Source: Bacillota bacterium (lineage in GTDB: Bacteria; Bacillota; Clostridia; Acetivibrionales; DTU013). From it: DNA of 64,000 nt. The position numbers and the translations under genes were made by a program. The stretch covers positions 124,001-188,000 of the forward strand of contig JAEYRB010000054.1 in NCBI GenBank assembly GCA_023409735.1. Direction: 5' to 3'. Shown here piece by piece: positions 34,903-40,913 of this stretch (its first letter is position 1; every line of letters begins with the position of its first letter). A model generated the notes under the pieces. That model made no database searches. It worked only from the letters and a program-made list of their open reading frames with translations, and was not told where the DNA came from.

Positions 34903-35119
34903 TTGTTGAACGCTGTTTATCATTGTAGTTAAATAAAAAGACTTGATTGTTCTAAAAGATATATTCTTTTGGTATTTTCCAAGCCTGTTCTCCATTGTTG
35001 AACACTGTTTATCATTGTTGTTGAATAAAAAGACTTGGTTGTTCTAAAAGATATATTCTTTTGGGTATTCTCCAAGCCTGTTCTTCATTGCTGAACACTG
35101 TTTATCATTCATAAACAGT
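34903..35119. repeat. Direct ~92-bp repeats in the rraA leader
   Basis: Two nearly identical units (about 34903-34994 and 34995-35087) and a partial third (35088-35119). Each starts with TTG(T/C)TGAACRCTGTTTATCATT, and the two full units also share AAAAAGACTTG and TCTAAAAGATATATTCTTTTG further on. The TGAACRCTGTTTA core recurs at 34907, 34999 and 35092 and matches the operators near 37040. Confidence 0.9.
35092..35117 (-). promoter_or_regulatory. Operator at the rraA-operon promoter, probable IclR site
   Basis: TGAACACTGTTTA (35092-35104) overlaps a palindrome TGTTTATCATTCATAAACA (35099-35117) that touches the -10 box. The same architecture lies at 37032-37050 at the other promoter of the locus. 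The operon encodes an IclR-family regulator; binding is inferred from this coincidence. Confidence 0.65.
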
Positions 35120-35145
35120 ATATAATAACTCAGATATTATGTCAA
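35117..35145 (-). promoter_or_regulatory. SigA-type promoter of the rraA-transport-aldolase operon
   Basis: Minus-strand TTGACA (35140-35145), 17-base spacer, TATACT (35117-35122). The leader to rraA is about 240 bases and includes the direct repeats, so the site lies between the iclR gene and rraA. Confidence 0.8.
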
Positions 35146-35206
35146 TAGCTATAAAAAATAAAATGACCAAAAAGCATTTAGGGTAGTATCAGTAATAAAT
35201 CATCTG

Positions 35207-35959
35207 CTAAAGCTTATATTGAGCCGATTCTAATATTTGCTGCATAATGTCTGCATTCTTTTTAATCATTTCCTCATCAAAACGTAATGACGGCGCACTT
35301 ACACTAATAGCAGCCACTATATTGTGATCATGACCAAAAACAGGTATACCAATACAAGTTACACCATATTCATGTTCCATATTGTCAATGGAATAACCCC
35401 TGCCGCGTATTTCTTCCATATCTGCCAGCAAAGCTTCTTTTGTAATAATTGTGTTTTCAGTAAATTTTGTTAGCGGATATGCAGCATATTCCTCTTGTTT
35501 TTCTAAGGGAAGATAGGCCATCATTGCCTTTCCCAATCCAGTACAGTACATTGGGGCATGCTCTCCTAAAATGTTTCTTCCTCCTAGGTTTTCCATCGGA
35601 AAGACACATTCGATATAGAGTACTTCAGCGCCATGGGGGATCCCCAAAAATACCGTTTCGTTAACCTCTCTTGCGATTTTTTGCATATATGGCAGAAAAA
35701 ACTTCCTGAATCCCATGTGGTTATTAATAATATAGCTGAACTGAAGAAGTTTAAGGCCCAGATAGTATTTTCCACTCTCTTTGTTTTTTGATAAGTAACC
35801 CAATGACTCAAAAGTTGAAGCAATATTATGAACGGTGCTTTTCTGCAAATCCAGCATTTGAGCTAATTCAGTTACACCAAGTTCGGGACGGCTATCTGAA
35901 AAGCATTCCAATAAACGAATAGCCTTTGCTAAAGACTTTACTTTAAACTCCCGTTCCAT
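35207..35959 (-). CDS. IclR-family transcriptional regulator
   Basis: The 250-aa protein has an N-terminal winged helix (RLLECFSDSRPELGVTELAQ, then KSTVHNIASTFESLGYL near residue 45) and a C-terminal effector domain with YCTGLGKAMMAYLP near 125 and a Cys-Ile-Gly-Ile-Pro segment near 210, as in KdgR/IclR proteins that sense small keto or hydroxy acids. The ATG giving MEREFKVK has GGGAGGTTGTAT upstream. It is cotranscribed with the dehydrogenase (27 bases apart) and probably controls both promoters of the locus. Confidence 0.9.
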   Translation of the reverse strand: MEREFKVKSLAKAIRLLECFSDSRPELGVTELAQMLDLQKSTVHNIASTFESLGYLSKNKESGKYYLGLKLLQFSYIINNHMGFRKFFLPYMQKIAREVNETVFLGIPHGAEVLYIECVFPMENLGGRNILGEHAPMYCTGLGKAMMAYLPLEKQEEYAAYPLTKFTENTIITKEALLADMEEIRGRGYSIDNMEHEYGVTCIGIPVFGHDHNIVAAISVSAPSLRFDEEMIKKNADIMQQILESAQYKL

Positions 35960-35985
35960 ATACAACCTCCCAAAATTCATTTCTA

Positions 35986-36945
35986 TCAGAAGTTTACCAC
36001 ATTAGTAGGATTTCCTTCAAGAAACCTCCTAAGATTTTCTACAGCTATATTCAGCAATCTTTCCCGTGATTCCTTCGGCGCCCATGCAATATGTGGTGTA
36101 ATGATGCAATTAGGGACTTTTAGAAGAGGGTTATCTCCATGGATAGGCTCTGCTGATACAACATCTACTGCTGCAACTGCAATCTTTCCACTTCTCAACG
36201 CAGCTGCAAGATCCGATTCATTTATCAGGCCTCCCCTGCTTGTGTTGATTAGAATAACTCCATCCTTCATCTTTGGAATACTCTCTGCATTGATCATCTT
36301 ATCAGTAGATGGGAAAAGGGGGCAGTGTAGTGACACAACATCTGCGTTTCCATATAATTCATCCAGTGAACCATATTTCATACTCTCATTTTCCAATGCT
36401 TTATCCTGATTCTCATCATAGGCAAGTACCTTCATACCAAAGGATTGCGCAATCCGGCCAACAGCCTGTCCAATCCGGCCATAACCGATGATGCCCATTG
36501 TTTTTCCAGCTAACTCGATTAAAGGATAATTCCAATAGCAAAAATCCTGACAGTTTTCCCATTGCCCTGCCTTCACTGACTCCGAATGTGCACCTACATG
36601 ATGGCAAACCTCCAGCAGCAGAGCGAAAGTAAATTGTGCCACTGCATCCGTACCATAGGTTGGAATGTTGCATACAGGAATATTACGCTTTTTAGCCGCA
36701 TTAACATCAACCACATTGTATCCGGTTGCCAGAACTCCGATAAAACGGACATTCTGACAGTTTTCTAAAGTGTTCTCTGTTATGGGTGTCTTATTAGTGT
36801 ACACGATCTCCGCATTACCAATCCGTTCTATAATTTCATCGGAATTCGTCCGATCATAAACAGTCAATTCTCCAAGTGCTGCCAAACCATCCCATGAAAG
36901 ATCTCCGGGATTTTCGGTATATCCATCTAAAACAACAATCTTCAT
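35986..36945 (-). CDS. D-2-hydroxyacid dehydrogenase (NAD-dependent)
   Basis: The 319-aa protein reduces a 2-keto acid to a D-2-hydroxy acid or the reverse. The Rossmann motif is GIIGYGRIGQAVG near residue 150. The catalytic Arg lies in NTSRGGLINE near 235, Glu in VVSAEPIHGDNP near 262, and His in TPHIAWAPKE near 285. Overall it resembles glycerate or hydroxypyruvate-type enzymes. It is the first gene of the locus, with a promoter and paired operators about 110 bases upstream. It may process the aldehyde or keto-acid fragment from the aldolases; the real substrate is unknown. GGGGGATGATT precedes the ATG. Confidence 0.92.
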   Translation of the reverse strand: MKIVVLDGYTENPGDLSWDGLAALGELTVYDRTNSDEIIERIGNAEIVYTNKTPITENTLENCQNVRFIGVLATGYNVVDVNAAKKRNIPVCNIPTYGTDAVAQFTFALLLEVCHHVGAHSESVKAGQWENCQDFCYWNYPLIELAGKTMGIIGYGRIGQAVGRIAQSFGMKVLAYDENQDKALENESMKYGSLDELYGNADVVSLHCPLFPSTDKMINAESIPKMKDGVILINTSRGGLINESDLAAALRSGKIAVAAVDVVSAEPIHGDNPLLKVPNCIITPHIAWAPKESRERLLNIAVENLRRFLEGNPTNVVNF

Positions 36946-37024
36946 AATCATCCCCCTACAAGCATTATTATTCTTTATCCCTTATAAGTACTTTATTTTA
37001 TCATGTTATCATTAAATACTTGTC

Positions 37025-37057
37025 TGTACAGTGTTCATTATTGTTAAACAGCGTTTA
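37025..37057 (-). promoter_or_regulatory. Paired operators at the dehydrogenase-iclR promoter
   Basis: TGTACAGTGTTCA (37025-37037) and TAAACAGCGTTTA (37045-37057) are two 13-bp pseudo-palindromes centred 20 bases apart. Their inner halves form TGTTCATTATTGTTAAACA (37032-37050), the counterpart of the palindrome at 35099-35117. They lie just downstream of the -10 box, as expected for repression. Confidence 0.65.
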
Positions 37058-37062
37058 TTAAT

Positions 37063-37092
37063 ATAGTAACACATTTAGCAAATAACCGTCAA
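37063..37092 (-). promoter_or_regulatory. Promoter of the dehydrogenase-iclR genes
   Basis: Minus-strand TTGACG (37087-37092), 18-base spacer, TACTAT (37063-37068). Transcription would start at about 37056, inside the operator at 37045-37057. Confidence 0.65.
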
Positions 37093-37211
37093 CTTGTTTT
37101 TAGTAAACTAAAGCATTATAAAATTCAGAATCCTTGAAGCTCAATGATTATTTAATAAAATAAAAGGATTGTAAATGTGCATAAAAAGCTCCAGTGAGTT
37201 TTTATGCACAT

Positions 37212-37433
37212 TTAAAAATGGCTAAATTTTATGTTCATAATTTCTATGTCAATACCTGATTGTCCATTTGTTATATTAATCACATCAATATTCTTCTTCC
37301 CTGTGGTAAGGTAAACAGTTACATAATCAACAGCAGTAATACCTGCTGCTAATATGGAAATGGCAAAAAGCACTGCCAGTACATAGCCCCATTTATGTTT
37401 TTTCTTTTCCTTGTATTGTTCTACACGACTCAC
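37212..37433 (-). CDS. Small membrane protein of unknown function
   Basis: The 73-aa product has a basic cytoplasmic N-terminus (KEKKKHKWG), one membrane span (about residues 16-38) and a short outside tail. It begins with GTG, with GGAGGATAAT upstream. It lies about 190 bases downstream of spoIIP and could be cotranscribed. I recognise no family. Its place next to spoIIP is consistent with a sporulation-expressed membrane protein, but nothing in the sequence proves it. Confidence 0.7.
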   Translation of the reverse strand: MSRVEQYKEKKKHKWGYVLAVLFAISILAAGITAVDYVTVYLTTGKKNIDVINITNGQSGIDIEIMNIKFSHF

Positions 37434-37623
37434 TATTTATTATCCTCCGTATTATCAGCTGCCTATCGCAGTCTACTTCTGACGCTCGTTCTCTTGCTGT
37501 AAGTAACCCGCTGTAATTTCCAACTGAGTAGTAATTCAATCTGCCCGGTGAACTACTTCAGTTGATGCCTCATCTGATACATTATTACATACCGCATGAA
37601 TATGATTACCTAAAATACCATAT

Positions 37624-39309
37624 TTATTCCCCCTTCATTACATCGTTCAGCGCTTCAGCAAGATACTTCATGCTTTCGAGGCATTCACTCAAAAGGTTCC
37701 CATCACCGCCCACTTCAATTAGTACCGCCTGATCAGATATCTGCTGGTTATATCGTTTGCTGACTAACATCAAAGGCTTTGCAAGCCCGGGATACTTTTC
37801 ATTAAGCTTTTGCTGAACCTTAAGTGCGAATTTGAGATTTTCCTTCCAATGCGGGTTTGGAAGCATTATATCACTTCCCATTACAAACATGATCTGAGCG
37901 GCATTTTTCCCATTGATCTTGGTAACCGAACGAAGCTTAGGCTTAGAGGAATCAACAGCATCCCTGTGTATATCTATGTATACCTTAATGGAAGGATAGC
38001 TCTTTACATAGCTTTGAAGAGTCTTAATAGACTCGCCATACGCTGCATTTCTTATCTTGTCATGAACCGTTCCATTGTGCAGAGTTTCGATACCATATTT
38101 TTTTAGATTCCTTGCCAGCTCTTCACCTACTCTTACAACATTATACTTAGGATCTGAATTAAAGCTTGGCGCGGCTTTATTATCAAGGTCAGACTCCTTA
38201 AGGACATAGCTTTCACTGGTATGTGTGTGATAGATCAGGACCTTGGGCCCTTTCTTACTGTAATTAAAATCTATTGGCTCCTTCAATAACGCAGCAATCT
38301 CAATATCATACTTTGTAAAATTTTTTATAACCATTTTATCGATAGCCACCAGGCTGCTGTCATCCTCATTTTCTTCCTCCTCTTCATATGCAATGCTACT
38401 TATGGGCTGAGGTTCAGTTAATATTGTGCTATTCTGTGCCGAGGCATCATTGTGCCCATTATTGCCGGATGAATTTCCGCTCTCACCGATTTGTTCATTT
38501 CTTTCACCGGCTTCATTGTCACCACTAGTTCCGGAGCCCCCATCCACGCTGTCACTGTCTGTTCCGCTTTGCAAATTATTCTCATTTGCACCAGTACCGT
38601 CTTTGTTTATAGTACCCGAGCCGACAGCATTATCACCATTCTTGTTTGCATTCCCAGAATCGGCTATTGATGATCCTTTATCTGTACTTTCACCTGGATT
38701 TCCGTCTGCAAGCATAGACTTATAGCTATGGTCATAATAGCTTTTAAAGATAGGAGATTGAACATTAAGGATTGTCATAGGTGATGTTATGTCAAATGCA
38801 AACACCTTTGAAAATAAACTTTTGATCTCTCTCGAAAAGGAAACACTGGATTTGCCGCTGTTATAGACTGTATCAATTATTGGTATTGATGAATTGATCA
38901 TATTTTTATAGTTCTGCACATCAACTCCCTGAATCATAGCCGTATCCATAGAATAAATCAGATTTCCTGCCTGGATTCCAAGAATTACAGCTATAACAGC
39001 AAACAGCAGAAGCAATGGAATACGCAAAAGCTTCTTAGACGTACTGATATCTCTTTGTCTTTTATGCGTGAAATTTTCATGGTCATCATTATTATGGTTT
39101 TCTTGATTATTCATTAGGCTATTTCCTTGGCGTCTGCTTTCCTCACAATTTCTCTCTCTACTCTCATCTTGCTCACACTCTTGTAAATCTTCCCATTTAG
39201 TCGCTTGTGTATTTTCCTTGTTGTTTATATCAGAAGCTCCTTGATTGCTTCCATGATAATCCTCCTGGCTGTTCAATAGGCTCTTCCCCTGGTTATTCTC
39301 ACTCTCCAT
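37624..39309 (-). CDS. spoIIP: Stage II sporulation protein P, with long low-complexity regions
   Basis: SpoIIP is the membrane-anchored amidase/endopeptidase of the SpoIIDMP complex that remodels peptidoglycan during engulfment. The C-terminal catalytic domain (about 355-555) has VLIYHTHTSESYV with the metal-binding His and VYIDIHRDAVDSS. There is a single membrane span near residue 100. At 561 aa it is far longer than the usual 350-400. The extra length is a 95-residue Asn/Gln/Glu-rich cytoplasmic leader and a Gly/Ser/Asn-rich linker (about 205-320). The usual upstream neighbour gpr is not in the window. Confidence 0.94.
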   Translation of the reverse strand: MESENNQGKSLLNSQEDYHGSNQGASDINNKENTQATKWEDLQECEQDESRERNCEESRRQGNSLMNNQENHNNDDHENFTHKRQRDISTSKKLLRIPLLLLFAVIAVILGIQAGNLIYSMDTAMIQGVDVQNYKNMINSSIPIIDTVYNSGKSSVSFSREIKSLFSKVFAFDITSPMTILNVQSPIFKSYYDHSYKSMLADGNPGESTDKGSSIADSGNANKNGDNAVGSGTINKDGTGANENNLQSGTDSDSVDGGSGTSGDNEAGERNEQIGESGNSSGNNGHNDASAQNSTILTEPQPISSIAYEEEEENEDDSSLVAIDKMVIKNFTKYDIEIAALLKEPIDFNYSKKGPKVLIYHTHTSESYVLKESDLDNKAAPSFNSDPKYNVVRVGEELARNLKKYGIETLHNGTVHDKIRNAAYGESIKTLQSYVKSYPSIKVYIDIHRDAVDSSKPKLRSVTKINGKNAAQIMFVMGSDIMLPNPHWKENLKFALKVQQKLNEKYPGLAKPLMLVSKRYNQQISDQAVLIEVGGDGNLLSECLESMKYLAEALNDVMKGE

Positions 39310-39385
39310 GTTCTCCTCCGTTAATTCATTACCTGTACTTATTTAATAACGCACGCACATATATCAAAAAACGTGTCATGGTATT

Positions 39386-39679
39386 CGTTATAACGCTTCG
39401 TTCAAAGAAAATGTTTCGGTTGTAGAAATATTTTCTTTCTGCTTTGGCGTTTCAACGAGGCGCTATACATACTTTCGCCTCGTTATAATGCATCGTTCAA
39501 AGAAAATGTTTCGGTTGTAGAAATTTTTTCTTTCTGCTTTGGCGTTTCAACGAGGCGGTATACATACTTTCGCTTCGTTATAATGCATCGTTCAAAGAAA
39601 ATGTTTCGGTTGTAGAAATATTTTCTTTCTGCTTTGGCGTTTCAACGAGGCGCTATACATACTTTCGCCTCGTTATAAT
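39386..39679. repeat. Three 95-bp tandem repeats upstream of spoIIP
   Basis: Units begin at 39386, 39481 and 39576; a fourth start (CGTTATAAT) is at 39671, so the period is exactly 95. Each unit holds two inverted repeats: AAAGAAAAT ... ATTTTCTTT, and AACGAGGCG ... CGCCTCGTT. In unit 2 the right arm is CGCTTCGTT, which still pairs as RNA through G-U. The array lies between spoIIP (minus) and the plus-strand peptide gene. Confidence 0.95.
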
Positions 39680-39803
39680 CATATTCCAAACACTTGGTAC
39701 ATTATGACAAGTTGAAAAATTGCCCTGCAAATTTTAACCTAGATTATTATCGATGGTATGATTACAGGCTGCGTGATTTTGCAACAGTGGCTCTATTTAC
39801 ATC

Positions 39804-39833
39804 TTGCGCTTATAATTATTTGTATATTATAAT
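39804..39833 (+). promoter_or_regulatory. Candidate promoter of the 53-aa peptide gene
   Basis: TTGCGC (39804-39809), 18-base spacer, TATAAT (39828-39833), about 75 bases before the start codon. Confidence 0.5.
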
Positions 39834-39909
39834 TGTGGTTAAGCTGAGTAGGAAAAGATGAGCTAAGCTTTAATTTATTCAGCAAATACTAAGAAATGGG
39901 GATAATAAA

Positions 39910-40071
39910 TTGTCACTTTATTATACGATTGGATTAATACTCGTTCTAGTAGCACTTGGAGTATGCATGAGCATATCAATTAAGAAATACGACAAAAAAA
40001 TGGCATCTCAGAAAAAGAAAAAGAGAAAACGTTATAATTACAATCCTGAGTATAAAAGACCCGGAAAATAA
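39910..40071 (+). CDS. Small single-span membrane peptide, 53 aa
   Basis: A TTG start with GGGGAT about eight bases upstream opens a 53-codon frame. The product has one hydrophobic span (about residues 4-23, LYYTIGLILVLVALGVC), then a strongly basic cytoplasmic tail (ASQKKKKRKR) and a Tyr/Asn/Pro-rich end. The pattern (coherent span, positive-inside tail, ribosome site, promoter, two hairpins after the stop) supports a real gene, though it is short and matches no family I know. It is one of only two plus-strand genes supported here. Confidence 0.6.
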   Translation: MSLYYTIGLILVLVALGVCMSISIKKYDKKMASQKKKKRKRYNYNPEYKRPGK

Positions 40072-40257
40072 CGTTTTTCAACGGCAATTGGATTAACTAC
40101 TTAATACCAAGCTTTCTATTGTACTCAGCATTTTTAATATTATTATTGAAGTCCTATGTACAAAAAATAAAAGAAGCGTAAATAGAGGCAGTCCTGCATA
40201 AGACAGTATAAGAAAACTATATTGTTTATGGGCTACCGCCAAAATCGCTGTTTTCTG

Positions 40258-40313
40258 CATGCGCCTGGCGGGCGCATGTAAAAAGTCTCGAGGGCTCGAT
40301 GCCCACGAGACTT
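40258..40313. terminator. Two adjacent hairpins, bidirectional terminator
   Basis: First stem CATGCGCC (40258-40265)/GGCGCATG (40271-40278). Second stem AAGTCTCG (40283-40290)/CGAGACTT (40306-40313) with an inner GGGC/GCCC. On the plus strand ATATTTTTT follows the second; on the minus strand its end is followed by TTTTTAC. It can end both the 53-aa peptide gene and the minus-strand remnant at 40349. Confidence 0.85.
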
Positions 40314-40348
40314 ATATTTTTTACACTTTTCTTATTTAGCCGCCATGG

Positions 40349-40705
40349 TTAGTTAAGCCTAATAGCGTACTCATTATAAGGATCTGTTTCATTTCCGAGA
40401 TATATGTCAGGGCCATAGCTCTCATTATAATTCTTCTTAGCTTCTCTGTCTGAATATTCTTTCTTAGCTTCTCTGTCTGAATAGTTCATTGTTTTTATTA
40501 ACTGATCATCGAGCTGAACTGTAATGGTTCCGAAATCAACAGTACCGTTATCACCTACAACGATTGTGACATTCTTAGTTATCGGAGCAAATTCGTCATT
40601 TCCGCTAAGTACAAAGCTATACTCACCGGGCTTAAGGTAAAACTCTTTTTTGCCATTTCCTATATTATCGAATGGTTTGTCCGATAAGGATGAATATCTA
40701 CACAA
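40349..40705 (-). pseudogene. Fragment of a PEGA/Ig-like surface protein
   Basis: The frame encodes about 118 residues. KPGEYSFVLSGNDEFAP and the following VTIVVGDNGTVDFGTITV look like one PEGA-type or Ig-like beta-sandwich repeat. There is no signal peptide, no convincing start codon (a TTG without ribosome site just after an in-frame stop), and the upstream end runs straight into the hairpin at 40713-40736. I read it as the C-terminal remnant of a larger secreted protein. It contains a perfect 24-bp duplication giving two YSDREAKK units near its end. Confidence 0.55.
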
Positions 40706-40712
40706 AAATCAA

Positions 40713-40736
40713 CAGCATGACCCGAAAGCCATGCTG
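40713..40736 (-). terminator. Hairpin downstream of the dehydratase activase
   Basis: CAGCATG (40713-40719)/CATGCTG (40730-40736), followed on the minus strand by TTGATTTTTGTG. It lies about 180 bases past the 1442-aa gene. Confidence 0.6.
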
Positions 40737-40913
40737 CTTTAAATAAATGATTCTGTTAACTAATGCATCTACACCTTCAAATCAATCCATATTAATACTG
40801 ATTTTGTACTGCTGCCCTCTGTGCAGATGATATCCCACTTGCGGCACCTACCTCATGTTTCGCATCTCCTGCCTCAAGCTTCGCCGTACATGTTGCAAGC
40901 TTGCTGATACTAC

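Noticed and set aside
27937..36945. Standard sialic-acid (nan) catabolic operon
   Set aside because: nanE and nanK are absent, the sialidase-like protein lacks the FRIP segment and the presence of RraA and a hydroxyacid dehydrogenase fits another substrate.
39386..39679. CRISPR-like or phage attachment array
   Set aside because: Exact 95-bp head-to-tail units without spacers, no integrase nearby.
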